DNA of 64,000 bases from an uncultured Oscillospiraceae bacterium. Lineage in GTDB: Bacteria; Bacillota; Clostridia; Oscillospirales; Oscillospiraceae. Each line of letters starts with the position of its first letter. Within the stretch, counting starts at the first letter, position 1. Below the pieces are notes generated by a model that saw only the letters and a program-made list of their open reading frames with translations, was not told the DNA's origin and did not search any database. The translations under genes were made by a program, and so were the position numbers. The stretch spans positions 1-64,000 of the forward strand of contig CALXDC010000001.1 in the NCBI GenBank assembly GCA_944386975.1, read 5' to 3'. This document shows, in pieces, positions 50,940 to 59,410 of this stretch.

Positions 50940-51182
50940 GCGCGCGGCGGCTGGAGGGCGAACCGGCGCAGTGGGCGCGGAGTCCGCAGACAGCGACGCC
51001 GCTTCAGAGAGGGAAAAAGAGTGGAAGCGTAGAAAATAGGATACGAGGAAGGGGGCTCGGCGGATTATCCGGCGGCAGAATCCATGGCAAAGCCCCGGAA
51101 CACCGGTTCGCCGGTGTAAAACTGGGGCGCTGGAGAGCACCGCGGCATAGGGGCTGATGTCCTTGGCGATCTGGTAAGCGGC

Positions 51183-51383
51183 GCCGGAGTATTGCCCGCC
51201 GGTCATGCCGTAGTTGAGGTTGTTGACCATGATGGCGGTCACGTCCACATTGCGCCGGGCAGTGTGGATCAGATGGTTGCCGCCGATGGTGATGCCGTCG
51301 CCGTCGCCCATGAGGGTGAAGACGTTCAGCTTTGGATTGGCCAGCTTGATGCCGGTGACAATGACGGTGTTTTCCCGGGTCCG
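51183..51383 (-). pseudogene. fragment of a 2-oxoacid:ferredoxin oxidoreductase beta subunit (KorB-like)
   Basis: Read on the minus strand, this gives about 67 residues including VTGIKLANPKLNVFTLMGDG, then DGITIGGNHLIHTARRNVD and NYGMTGGQYSG. These are the thiamine-diphosphate and magnesium-binding blocks (GDGD, NxxYGMTGGQxS) of the KorB family. No start codon region, no N-terminus and no C-terminal part of the protein are present, so it is a decayed or inserted fragment. The matching sequence stops abruptly at both sides, with the upper end 14 bases from the gntR promoter. Confidence 0.8.
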
Positions 51384-51396
51384 TTCCGCTGTTCTC

Positions 51397-51459
51397 TTGA
51401 CGAATGGGACGGAATAGGGTATTCTTATTTTAATAAAATATTACGTCATACATATGACG
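51397..51459 (+). promoter_or_regulatory. gntR promoter with palindromic operator
   Basis: TTGACG (51397-51402), 17-base spacer, TATTCT (51420-51425). A palindrome CGTCAT-acat-ATGACG (51444-51459) lies just past the start site and could allow autoregulation. Confidence 0.65.
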
Positions 51460-51481
51460 GCCCAATATAGGAGGACATACC

Positions 51482-52201
51482 ATGACAGAACAGGCCGGAT
51501 ATCTGAAAAGTCTGAAGAGTGAATCCGTGGTGCAGCGGGTGATCAACTGCCTCACCGATGCCATGGTCAACAAGGAGCTGAAGCCGGGGGACAAGCTGCC
51601 CACGGAGCCGGAGCTGGCCGCCGCCTTTGGCGTCGCCCGCACCTCTGTGCGGGAGGCCACCAAGATTCTCACCTACATGGGGGTGCTGGAGAGCCGCCGT
51701 TCTGAGGGCACCTTTGTGGCCAGCGGCTTCCAGGAGAGCATGATCGACCCCATGGTCTACGGCATTATCCTCAACCAGGGGGAGGACTTCCAAAGTCTCA
51801 TCGAGCTGCGGGAGCTGACGGAGGTGGGTATCCTCCGCCTGGCCATCAAAAAGCAGAGCCGGGAGGGGCTGGACCTCATCCGGCAGCGGCTGGAGGAGTT
51901 CGAGGCTGCCGCCGCCCGGGAAGGGGACGTGCTGGAGGCGGTGTTCCAGGCGGACAACAATTTCCACGATGCCGTCTCCGCCCTGTGTCAGAACAGTCTG
52001 GTGGACAAAATCAACCGGGTGGTACGGATGCTGACCTACGCTGTCCGCCACGATACCGTGGAGACCATGCTGACTACCGGCCGGGTCCACGAGCTGATCC
52101 AGGCTCACTGGCGGATCTACGAGGTCCTCTCCGACAAGACCGAGGCGGGATTGGAGGAGATTATCCACAATACCTATTTCCTGGATGCCAACGCGGATTG
52201 A
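51482..52201 (+). CDS. GntR family transcriptional regulator, FadR subfamily (FCD domain)
   Basis: A 239-residue repressor or activator. The N-terminal winged helix reads LKPGDKLPTEPELAAAFGVA and RTSVREATKILTYMGVLESR (residues about 35-75), the GntR consensus. The C-terminal FCD domain binds a small organic acid, usually through a metal: the conserved D-N-FH (ADNNFHDAVSALCQN) and the later histidines (VHELIQAHWRIYEVL) are present. It precedes the TRAP transporter operon in the same direction and is the likely regulator of that operon. AGGAGG lies upstream of the ATG. Confidence 0.93.
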   Translation: MTEQAGYLKSLKSESVVQRVINCLTDAMVNKELKPGDKLPTEPELAAAFGVARTSVREATKILTYMGVLESRRSEGTFVASGFQESMIDPMVYGIILNQGEDFQSLIELRELTEVGILRLAIKKQSREGLDLIRQRLEEFEAAAAREGDVLEAVFQADNNFHDAVSALCQNSLVDKINRVVRMLTYAVRHDTVETMLTTGRVHELIQAHWRIYEVLSDKTEAGLEEIIHNTYFLDANAD

Positions 52202-52213
52202 AGACTCCGTTCC

Positions 52214-52256
52214 AAATCCCGCAGACCTTGTTTGCCAAGGCCTGCGGGGATTTTTT
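52214..52256 (+). terminator. rho-independent terminator after gntR
   Basis: Imperfect hairpin AAATCCCGCAGACCTTG / CCAAGGCCTGCGGGGATT followed by a run of T. Confidence 0.85.
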
Positions 52257-52330
52257 ATCTCTGCCTGTGGGGAAAATACCCAAAAAAATGGGAGAGATTT
52301 ATGAGAAATTTAGAAAAGGAGGAGAGGGCA

Positions 52331-52387
52331 TTGACTTTTGTCTGACATAGTGATATTACATACATAGGTGGTTATGTCAGACAAAAG
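52331..52387 (+). promoter_or_regulatory. TRAP operon promoter with two palindromic operators
   Basis: TTGACT (52331-52336), 17-base spacer, TATTAC (52354-52359). Two 9-base palindromes TGTCTGACA (52339-52347, inside the spacer) and TGTCAGACA (52375-52383, past the start site) form 15-base mirror arms CTTTTGTCTGACATA and TATGTCAGACAAAAG, 23 bases apart. They fit GntR/FadR-type operator form. Confidence 0.8.
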
Positions 52388-52480
52388 ACATTATAGAGAA
52401 GAGACGGAACCACGAGAGGAAGACGGACGGGTGCTGGCCAGACCGGACGCCTTCCCGCAATACGGAAAAAGGAGGCGCGC

Positions 52481-53527
52481 ATGAACAGGAAAAAGACCAT
52501 CGCATTGGCATGGATCCTTGTACTTACCCTTTTCACAACTGCCTGCGGCTTCGCCGGAGAGACCGAGGAGCAGCGGGGAGAGAGCGACTACCAGAAGATC
52601 GAGCTGGTGATGGCGATCAACGGCACCGACAACCAGATCGATGCACGGGTGGCCGACTACTTCGCCCAGCTGGTGGCGGAGCGTTCCGGCGGCAGCGTCA
52701 CCGTGGCGGTGTTCCCCAACGACCAGCTGGCCGGGGGCAACGCCTCCCGGGGCATCGAGATGATTGCCTCGGGCAGCGTGGACCTGGCGGCCTACGCCAC
52801 CTGCACTCTGGCGGTGGTGGACAGCCAGCTGCCGGTGGCCACCATCCCCTGGAGCTTCGCCGACTACGCCGAGGCCCGGGAGGTCATCGACACCACCGGC
52901 GGCGACTACTACGCCCAGCGTCTGGCGGAGAAGAACATGACCTATCTCGGGTCCTTCCACAACGGTTTTCGCCAGATTACCAACTCCAAGCATGAGGTCC
53001 GCACCCCGGAGGACATGAAGGATCTGAAGATCCGAGTGCCCGGCAGCGTGGTGTACATGGGCTTCTTCCGGGCCCTTGGGGCGGACCCCACCTCCATGAA
53101 CTGGAGCGAGGTTTTCACCGCCATCCAGCAGAATACCATCGACGGCCAGGAAAACGGCATCAGCATCACTTCCTCCTCCAAGATGGAGGAGGTCCAGGAC
53201 TACCTCACCATGTGGAACTACTCCTATGAAAACGACCTCTTTGTGGCCAACACTACCGTGTGGGAGACCCTGGAGGAAAAGACCAGGACGCTGCTTCAGG
53301 AGTGCGCCACTGAGGCCTGTGAGTGGGGGCGGGACACCCTGGAGTCCGAGGAACAGCTGCTACTGGCGGAGTTCAAGGCCGAGGGCATGACCATTACCTA
53401 TCTCACCACGGAGGAGCTCAACGCCTTCAAGGCGGCTATCAACGGCTGGCGCTCTGAGATGATGGCGGAGTTCGGGGAGGAGGCCTGTGCGGCCTTCGGC
53501 ATCACGGACTTCGACCTTGCAGAATAG
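52481..53527 (+). CDS. TRAP transporter substrate-binding protein, DctP family
   Basis: A 348-residue extracytoplasmic binding lipoprotein for a C4-acid, sugar acid or other carboxylate. The signal peptide MNRKKTIALAWILVLTLFTTAC ends in a lipobox (TTAC). The DctP core has KDLKIRVPGSVVYMGFFRALG with the carboxylate-binding arginine, then PTSMNWSEVFTAIQQNTIDG and QENGI, as in the family. AAGGAGG lies upstream of the ATG. It begins the catabolic operon, behind the double-operator promoter. Confidence 0.96.
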   Translation: MNRKKTIALAWILVLTLFTTACGFAGETEEQRGESDYQKIELVMAINGTDNQIDARVADYFAQLVAERSGGSVTVAVFPNDQLAGGNASRGIEMIASGSVDLAAYATCTLAVVDSQLPVATIPWSFADYAEAREVIDTTGGDYYAQRLAEKNMTYLGSFHNGFRQITNSKHEVRTPEDMKDLKIRVPGSVVYMGFFRALGADPTSMNWSEVFTAIQQNTIDGQENGISITSSSKMEEVQDYLTMWNYSYENDLFVANTTVWETLEEKTRTLLQECATEACEWGRDTLESEEQLLLAEFKAEGMTITYLTTEELNAFKAAINGWRSEMMAEFGEEACAAFGITDFDLAE

Positions 53528-53543
53528 GGAGGGACAAAAGAAG

Positions 53544-54035
53544 ATGCGTATACTGGACCGGATCGAGGAGATCCTCTGTATGATCTGTACCGTGGTGATG
53601 ACGGTACTGGTGTTTGCCAATGTGCTCTCCCGCTATGTTTTCCACAACTCCCTGTCCTTCTCGGAGGAGATTACCACGTATCTGTTTGTCCTTCTGAGCC
53701 TGATGGGTACCGCCATTGCCGCCAGGCGACGGGCCCACCTGGGGCTGTCCATCCTGACGGATGCGGTGTCCCCGGGCGTGCGGAAGGCCCTGCATGTTGC
53801 GGGCTTTGCCATCGGGGCCCTGTTTTCGGCAGCTCTCTTCTACTACGGCATTTTGATGGTGATCAACCAGTACAACCTGGGGATGGAGACCTCGGCCATG
53901 CAGTGGCCTGAGTGGATCTACGCCACCTTCGTCCCCTTCGGCGCGTTCTTCATCACCATCCGTTTCATTCAGGCGGCTCTGCAGGAGCTCCACGCTCCCG
54001 CCCATGCTGAGGAAGGGGAGGTGAGCGGACAATGA
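53544..54035 (+). CDS. TRAP transporter small permease, DctQ family
   Basis: A 163-residue membrane protein with four helices. It starts MRILDRIEEILCMICTVVMT and has the family's NVLSRYVFHNSLSFSEEITTY (about 27-47) and QWPEWIYATFVPFGAF (about 118-133) blocks. GGGAGGGA precedes the ATG. Its stop overlaps the next start as ATGA, so it is coupled to DctM. Confidence 0.93.
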   Translation: MRILDRIEEILCMICTVVMTVLVFANVLSRYVFHNSLSFSEEITTYLFVLLSLMGTAIAARRRAHLGLSILTDAVSPGVRKALHVAGFAIGALFSAALFYYGILMVINQYNLGMETSAMQWPEWIYATFVPFGAFFITIRFIQAALQELHAPAHAEEGEVSGQ

Positions 54036-55315
54036 TTGCTGCGGTGCTCTTTGCCTCCTTCGCGGTGCTGCTGTTCATCGGCGCGCCCATCGCCATCTGC
54101 CTGGGGGTCTCCAGCGTAGCGGCCATGCTCCTCCAGGGGGCCGGGCGGCCGGTGGAGACGGTGATGAGCAGTCTGCCCCAGCTATTCTCCGCCTCCACCA
54201 GCAAGTTTGTGCTGCTGGCCATCCCCTTCTTTATCCTGGCGGGCAACATCATGGACAAGGCCCAGATTTCCAAGCGGCTTATCCGTCTGGCGGAGACCTG
54301 TGTGGGCCATTTCCGGGGCGGACTCGCTATCGTGTGCGTCATCGTCTCCTGCTTTTTCGCCGCCATATCCGGTTCCGGCCCCGCCACCGTGGCGGCCCTG
54401 GGGCTGGTGATGATCCCGGGGATGATCCGCTCGGGGTATAGCCCCGCCTTCTCCGCCGCCCTCATGGGCTGCGCCGGGGCCATCGGCGTCATCATCCCGC
54501 CCTCCATCACCTTTGTGGTCTACGGCTCCATCGCGGACACCTCCATCGGCGATTTGTTCAAGGCCGGCGTGATCCCCGGCCTCATCATGGGGGCGGCCCT
54601 CATCATCGCGGCGCTGTGGATCGGCCGGAAGACCCAGCTCAAATCCCTGCCCAAGGCCAGCGGCAGGGAGCGGTGGGAGGCCTTCAAGGACGCCTTCTGG
54701 GGCCTTCTGATGCCCGTCATCATTCTGGGCGGCATCTACGGCGGCTTCTTCACCCCCACCGAGGCCGCGGCGGTGTCTGTGGTGTACGGCCTGTTCGTAG
54801 GCGTTTTCATCTACAAGACGGTGAAGATCAAGGAGCTCTATGACATCATCATCGACTCCGCCAGCACCACGGCTACGGTTATGTTCATCACCGCTGCCGC
54901 CAGCCTCTTCGCCTACGTGCTCACCAGAGCCCGGCTGGACGTGGCCATCAGCGACGGCCTTGTGAACCTGACCCACGGCTCCACCTTCCTCTTCTTTATC
55001 ATCGTCAATATCCTGCTGCTCATCGCCGGCTGCTTTTTGGATTCCACCTCCGCCCTCTACATCTTCACCCCCCTCTTCGTTCCCGTGGCCGAGGCCCTGG
55101 GTGTGGACCTCATCCATCTGGGCGTGGTGATGATCGTGAATCTGGCCATCGGCCTGTTCACCCCGCCGGTGGGCGTGAACCTCTATGTGGCCTGCGGCGT
55201 GGCAGACGTGAACCTCAAGCAGATCTCCAAAGCGGTGGTGCCCCTTCTGATCGCGGCCATCATCGTGCTGCTGATCCTCACCTACATCCCCGGGATCTCC
55301 ACCCTGTTCACCTGA
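54032..55315 (+). CDS. TRAP transporter large permease, DctM family
   Basis: A 427-residue transporter with about 12 helices that moves the substrate with sodium. Landmarks are FLGAPIAICLGVSS-type helix 1 (here FIGAPIAICLGVSS), AAISGSGPATVAALG (about 110-124), PPSITFVVYGSIAD and FTPPVGVNLYVACGVADV near the C-terminus, the second inverted repeat. With DctP and DctQ it makes a complete TRAP system. The substrate is unknown, but the downstream genes suggest a sugar-like or sulfonated acid. Confidence 0.96.
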   Translation: MIAAVLFASFAVLLFIGAPIAICLGVSSVAAMLLQGAGRPVETVMSSLPQLFSASTSKFVLLAIPFFILAGNIMDKAQISKRLIRLAETCVGHFRGGLAIVCVIVSCFFAAISGSGPATVAALGLVMIPGMIRSGYSPAFSAALMGCAGAIGVIIPPSITFVVYGSIADTSIGDLFKAGVIPGLIMGAALIIAALWIGRKTQLKSLPKASGRERWEAFKDAFWGLLMPVIILGGIYGGFFTPTEAAAVSVVYGLFVGVFIYKTVKIKELYDIIIDSASTTATVMFITAAASLFAYVLTRARLDVAISDGLVNLTHGSTFLFFIIVNILLLIAGCFLDSTSALYIFTPLFVPVAEALGVDLIHLGVVMIVNLAIGLFTPPVGVNLYVACGVADVNLKQISKAVVPLLIAAIIVLLILTYIPGISTLFT

Positions 55316-55343
55316 GACCGTTCAAACTGAAAGGAGAAGCCAT

Positions 55344-56186
55344 ATGAACGAACAGCTGACCATCCAGCAGCTCCAGAACACCTGCGTGGATTTGAAGAAA
55401 AATATCATCACCATGATCTACAAGGCCCAGTCCGGCCACCCCGGCGGGTCCCTGTCTGTGGCGGAGTTTGTCACCGCCTGTTACTTCCGTGAGATGAACA
55501 TCGACCCTGAAAACCCCAAGTGGCCCGACCGGGACCGGTTCGTCCTCTCCAAGGGCCATGTGTGCCCCGCCCAGTACGCGGCACTGGCTATGAAGGGCTT
55601 CTTCCCCATGGAGGTGCTGGACACGCTCCGCAAGGAGAGATCCATCCTCCAGGGCCATCCGGACAGCAAGAAGTGCCCCGGCATCGACATCTCCACCGGC
55701 TCTCTGGGCCAGGGGCTGGCCTGCGCCGTGGGCATGGCTCTGGCCGCCAAGATGAACGGCAAGAGCTATCGGGTCTTCTCCGCCCTGGGAGACGGCGAGT
55801 GCGACGAGGGCGAGATCTGGGAGGCCTGCCACACCGCCAACAAGTACAAGCTGGACAATCTGGTGGCCTTCGTGGACTACAACAATCTCCAGTTGGACGG
55901 CACCTGCGACGAGATCATGCCCTTGGGGGACCTGGCTGCCAAGTTCCGCACCTTCGGCTTCGACGTCTACGAGATCGACGGCAACGACATGCAGCAGATG
56001 GTGGCGGCCCTGGATCTGGCTCTGGCGGTGAAGAACGGGAAGCCCAAGTGCATTCTCGGCCACACGGTGAAGGGCAAGGGGGTCTCCTACATGGAAAACC
56101 AGTGCTCTTGGCACGGTACGGCCCCCAACGATCAGCAGTATCAGCAGGCCATGGAAGAACTGGACCGGCAGTATGCCGCGTGCTGA
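55344..56186 (+). CDS. transketolase, N-terminal (thiamine-binding) subunit
   Basis: A 280-residue subunit of a split transketolase, transferring two-carbon ketol units with thiamine diphosphate. Family blocks are SGHPGGSLSVAEFVTACYF (about 32-50), LSKGHVCPAQYAAL, STGSLGQGLACAVGMAL and GDGECDEGEIWEACHTANKY, the last being the GDGxxNEGxxWE metal site (about 150-169). AAAGGAGAAG precedes the ATG. It pairs with the next gene. Split forms occur for general transketolase and for special sugar pathways. Confidence 0.95.
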   Translation: MNEQLTIQQLQNTCVDLKKNIITMIYKAQSGHPGGSLSVAEFVTACYFREMNIDPENPKWPDRDRFVLSKGHVCPAQYAALAMKGFFPMEVLDTLRKERSILQGHPDSKKCPGIDISTGSLGQGLACAVGMALAAKMNGKSYRVFSALGDGECDEGEIWEACHTANKYKLDNLVAFVDYNNLQLDGTCDEIMPLGDLAAKFRTFGFDVYEIDGNDMQQMVAALDLALAVKNGKPKCILGHTVKGKGVSYMENQCSWHGTAPNDQQYQQAMEELDRQYAAC

Positions 56187-56199
56187 AGGAGGAAATACC

Positions 56200-57135
56200 A
56201 TGAACGAAGTAAAGAAAGCGACCCGCGACGGCTTCGGCGAGGAGATCGTTCTGTTAGGAAAGGAGAACCCGGACCTGGTGGTGCTGGACGTGGATATCGG
56301 CAAGTCCTGCAAGACCGGCGCCTTCCGAAAGGAGCTGCCGGAGCAGTATCTGAACGTGGGTATTGCCGAGCAAAACGGCGCCGGCGTGGCCGCCGGTCTC
56401 GCCACCTGCGGCAAGATTCCCTTTGTGGTTACCTACGCCGCCTTCGGTTCCATGCGGATGTGCGAGATGATCCGCCAGGAGATCTGCTACCCCCATCTCA
56501 ACGTGAAATTCGCCTGCTCCCACGGCGGCGTCACCCCCGCCAACGACGGTGCCTCCCACCAGGCCATTGAAGATATGGGCATCCTCCGCACCATCCCCAA
56601 CATGACCGTCATCATGCCCGCCGACTACTGGGCGGCCCGGAAGCTGGTCCGCGCGGCGGCGGAGTTCGACGGCCCCGTGTACCTCCGCTTCACCCGGGAT
56701 GCCATTCCTGTGATCTACGACGAGAACGCCACCTTTGAGATCGGCAAGACCAACTGGCTGCGGGAGGGGAAGGACGTGTCCCTCATTGCCAACGGCGACA
56801 CCGTACGTCTGGCTCTGGAGGCCGCTGATAAGCTGGCGGCGGAGGGCATTTCCGCCGGTGTGCTGGATATGCACACCATCAAGCCTCTGGACGTGGAAGC
56901 CGTGAAGCGGTGCATCCGGGAGACGGGAAAGATCATCACCGTGGAGGACCACAACATCCTCAACGGCCTGGGCAGTGCCGTGGCCGATGTGGTGGCGGAG
57001 AGCGGCAAGGCCGTGCTGCGCCGGGTGGGCATTCAGGACCAGTTCGGCATGTCCGCCCCCTATGAGCGTCTGCTGGAAATGAACGGCATCACCGTGGACC
57101 ACATCGCGGAGCTTGCCCGGGCGCTGCTGAGCTGA
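56200..57135 (+). CDS. transketolase, C-terminal (pyrimidine/substrate) subunit
   Basis: A 311-residue partner. It starts MNEVKKATRDGFGEEIVLLG (56200) with AAGGAGG upstream. The blocks VLDVDIGKSCKTGAF, VGIAEQNGAGVAAGLATCG (thiamine-binding glutamate in AEQN), HGGVTPANDGASHQAIED and VEDHNILNGLGSAVADVV match the transketolase C-terminal half. It lies 13 bases after the N-terminal subunit gene, so they are co-translated as one enzyme. Confidence 0.95.
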   Translation: MNEVKKATRDGFGEEIVLLGKENPDLVVLDVDIGKSCKTGAFRKELPEQYLNVGIAEQNGAGVAAGLATCGKIPFVVTYAAFGSMRMCEMIRQEICYPHLNVKFACSHGGVTPANDGASHQAIEDMGILRTIPNMTVIMPADYWAARKLVRAAAEFDGPVYLRFTRDAIPVIYDENATFEIGKTNWLREGKDVSLIANGDTVRLALEAADKLAAEGISAGVLDMHTIKPLDVEAVKRCIRETGKIITVEDHNILNGLGSAVADVVAESGKAVLRRVGIQDQFGMSAPYERLLEMNGITVDHIAELARALLS

Positions 57136-57210
57136 AAAATTTTCTTCTCATATGTCTAACAACATTCATCCTTCCATATAAAATCAGATTAATAGAAAGG
57201 TAGGCACACT

Positions 57211-57969
57211 ATGCTGGATTTCAACGGACAGGTGGTTCTCATCACCGGCGCAGGCTCTCCCAAGGGCATCGGCCGCACCATTGCCCACACCTTTGCCCGT
57301 CAGGGGGCCCAGGTCATCATCACCGACATCAACCAGGGGGGCCTGGACGCCAACGTCCAGGAGATGAAAGCCAAGGGCTGGAAAGCCGACGGCATGGCCG
57401 GAAACATCTGCGACAAGGACTCCGTAGACGCCCTGGTGGCGGCGGTGGTGGAGAAGTACGGCCGCATCGACGTGCTGGTGAACAACGCCGGGGTGTCCCA
57501 GAAGGTCACCGTGGAGGACATGACCCTGGCGGATATGCAGCGGATCTTCAACGTCAACGTCTTCGGCCTCTTCCTCATCACCCAGGCGGTGTGCCGGGTG
57601 ATGAAGAAGCAGGGGTACGGCCGCATCGTCCACCTCAGCTCTGTCTCCGGCAAGCGTGGCGGCGGTGTCTTCGGCGGGGCCCACTACTCCGCCTCCAAGG
57701 CCGCGGTGCTGGGCTTCTCCAAGAATCTGGCCCGGGAGGTGTCGGCGTACGGCATCACCACCAACTGCGTCTGCCCCGGCCTTATCAACACGGAGATCTG
57801 GAAGAGCATGCCACAGGCCCAGGCCGACGCGGTCATCGCCGGTATCCCCATGGGCCGCCCCGGCGAGACCCAGGAGGTGGCCGACGCCATCGTGTTCCTG
57901 GCCTCCAGGGAGGCCTCTTACATCACCGGTGAGGAGATCGACATCAACGGCGGCTCCCACATGGACTGA
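57211..57969 (+). CDS. short-chain dehydrogenase/reductase
   Basis: A 252-residue NAD(P)-dependent oxidoreductase of the classical SDR type. The cofactor motif is GAGSPKGIGRTIAHTFA (about 10-26), VLVNNAGVSQ (about 88-97), the catalytic serine and tyrosine-lysine are in HLSSVSGKRG and YSASKAAVLGF (about 140-170), and the C-terminal ITGEEIDINGGSHMD is typical. The D in VIITDINQGG suggests NAD preference. Its likely role is oxidation or reduction of the sugar-like substrate taken up by the TRAP system, or of the product of the transketolase; the real substrate is unknown. Confidence 0.9.
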   Translation: MLDFNGQVVLITGAGSPKGIGRTIAHTFARQGAQVIITDINQGGLDANVQEMKAKGWKADGMAGNICDKDSVDALVAAVVEKYGRIDVLVNNAGVSQKVTVEDMTLADMQRIFNVNVFGLFLITQAVCRVMKKQGYGRIVHLSSVSGKRGGGVFGGAHYSASKAAVLGFSKNLAREVSAYGITTNCVCPGLINTEIWKSMPQAQADAVIAGIPMGRPGETQEVADAIVFLASREASYITGEEIDINGGSHMD

Positions 57970-58025
57970 TCGAATCCGACACAATTTCCTCTCTCCTCTC
58001 CTTCACCATATCCCAGGCAAGCGCC

Positions 58026-58058
58026 GGTGCCCGCGGTCGAATCACGGCCGCGGGCGCC
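58026..58058 (+). terminator. strong hairpin after the TRAP operon, doubtful terminator
   Basis: Stem GGTGCCCGCGG / CCGCGGGCGCC (with one G-U pair) across an 11-base loop, but no T-tract follows. It may still slow or end transcription. Confidence 0.4.
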
Positions 58059-58101
58059 GGCGTCTCTCCCGCTCCGCTTTGCCGGACGGGGAGACTTTTT
58101 C

Positions 58102-58130
58102 TTGCAACTATGCGGAAGAACGCATATAAT
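58102..58130 (+). promoter_or_regulatory. predicted promoter of the dual-HTH regulator gene
   Basis: TTGCAA (58102-58107), 17-base spacer, TATAAT (58125-58130), 27 bases upstream of the ATG. Confidence 0.7.
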
Positions 58131-58157
58131 AAGAAAAACACACTTGGGAGGAAGACG

Positions 58158-59369
58158 ATGGAATATATGACTGTGCGGGAGGCTGCCCGCAAGTGGAGGG
58201 TCTCCGAGCGGCTGGCCCAACAGCTGTGCATGGATGGTCGTATTCCGGGGGCGCGGAAGTTCGGCGGCGCCTGGGCCATCCCCACAGACGCCCGAAAGCC
58301 TTTGGACCCTAGAAAAGTGGAGGAGCCGGAGACGGAGCCCCCCCGCCAGCAGGACGCCCCCGTCTCCGACGCCTCCTATCTGACGCCCATGCCGCTGATG
58401 AACGCAGCCTTTGTGCCGGGGCAGGCCATGGAATATGTGGAGGGGATTGAGGATCCCCGGCTGCGGGATATCGCCCTGGCGGAGTACTACTATTTCAGCG
58501 GCAATCCGGAGGAGGCGGCCCGGGAAGCGGCGGCCTATCTCTCCCATCCGGACCTGTCCCTGCGGCTGTCGGCCTGCCTGCTCTACGCCTACGCCAACCT
58601 TTCTATTGGCCAGATCCAACGGACCCGGCGGGCTCTGGACGAGGTGCGGGGCACCCTGGCCGCTGCCGACGAGACCATGCCGCCTCAGCTGCGGGCGGCG
58701 GCGGTCTTTACCGTCACCACCGCCGCGGTGCTCCTCCATCTGCCCCTGCCGGAGGAGGCCGGACTGCAGGAACAGATCCGTTTTCTGCCCCCGGGCCTGC
58801 GGATGTTCGCCCTCTATGTCCAGGCCCACCAGGCCTATCTCAGCGGGGACTACGGCAGGAGTCTCGGCATTGTGGAGACTGCCTTCGCCATGCAGGCGGA
58901 GACCTATCCCATTCCCTCCATTTACCTTCATCTGGCTGCGGTGATGGACTATATGAGCCTGAAAAAGCCGGAGGAGGCCCAGGCCCATCTGCTCTCCGCC
59001 TGGGAGCTGGCCCGGCCCGACGATCTCATCGAGGGGCTGGGGGAGCACCACGGCCTTCTGGGAGGGATGCTGGAGGCGGTTTTGAAAAAGGAGTGGCCGG
59101 AGGATTTCAAGCGGATCATTGCCATTACCTACCGATTTTCCGCCGGATGGCGGCGGATTCACAACCCGGAGACAGGGGAGGAGGTGGCGGACAATCTGAC
59201 CACCACCGAGTTTGTGGCCGCCATGCTGGCCGCCCGGAACTGGACCAACCAGGAGATTGCCGACCATTTGGGGATCTCCCCCAACACCGTCAAGCAGTAT
59301 ATCTCCACCGCCCTGAAGAAGCTGAACATCAAGCAGCGGAAGGATCTGAAGCAATATATGCTGCGCTGA
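58158..59369 (+). CDS. regulator with N-terminal excisionase-like HTH, helical repeats and C-terminal LuxR HTH
   Basis: A 403-residue regulator. It starts MEYMTVREAARKW, behind GGGAGGAAG. Residues about 4-55 form a MerR/excisionase-like helix-turn-helix (MTVREAARKWRVSERLAQQL, RIPGARKFGGAWAIP). A mostly helical middle (about 85-340, TPR-like) follows, and the C-terminal LuxR-type HTH is complete: LAARNWTNQEIADHLGISPN and TVKQYISTALKKLNIKQR (about 350-400). Two DNA-binding ends in one protein are unusual. It precedes the SARP-type ATPase gene, from which a terminator separates it; function is unknown but control of the following cluster is a reasonable inference. Confidence 0.88.
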   Translation: MEYMTVREAARKWRVSERLAQQLCMDGRIPGARKFGGAWAIPTDARKPLDPRKVEEPETEPPRQQDAPVSDASYLTPMPLMNAAFVPGQAMEYVEGIEDPRLRDIALAEYYYFSGNPEEAAREAAAYLSHPDLSLRLSACLLYAYANLSIGQIQRTRRALDEVRGTLAAADETMPPQLRAAAVFTVTTAAVLLHLPLPEEAGLQEQIRFLPPGLRMFALYVQAHQAYLSGDYGRSLGIVETAFAMQAETYPIPSIYLHLAAVMDYMSLKKPEEAQAHLLSAWELARPDDLIEGLGEHHGLLGGMLEAVLKKEWPEDFKRIIAITYRFSAGWRRIHNPETGEEVADNLTTTEFVAAMLAARNWTNQEIADHLGISPNTVKQYISTALKKLNIKQRKDLKQYMLR

Positions 59370-59410
59370 AGGCTATGCCTGCGGAATGCCGCAGGCATAG
59401 CCTTTTTTTG
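59370..59410 (+). terminator. rho-independent terminator after the dual-HTH regulator
   Basis: Perfect hairpin AGGCTATGCCTGCGG (59370-59384) / CCGCAGGCATAGCCT (59389-59403), then seven T. Confidence 0.95.

Noticed and set aside
50772..51311. A 179-codon minus-strand gene containing the KorB-like stretch
   Set aside because: Only the part above 51183 resembles KorB; the remainder is unrelated GC-rich sequence running through a terminator hairpin into the permease gene, so it is a relic and not an intact gene.
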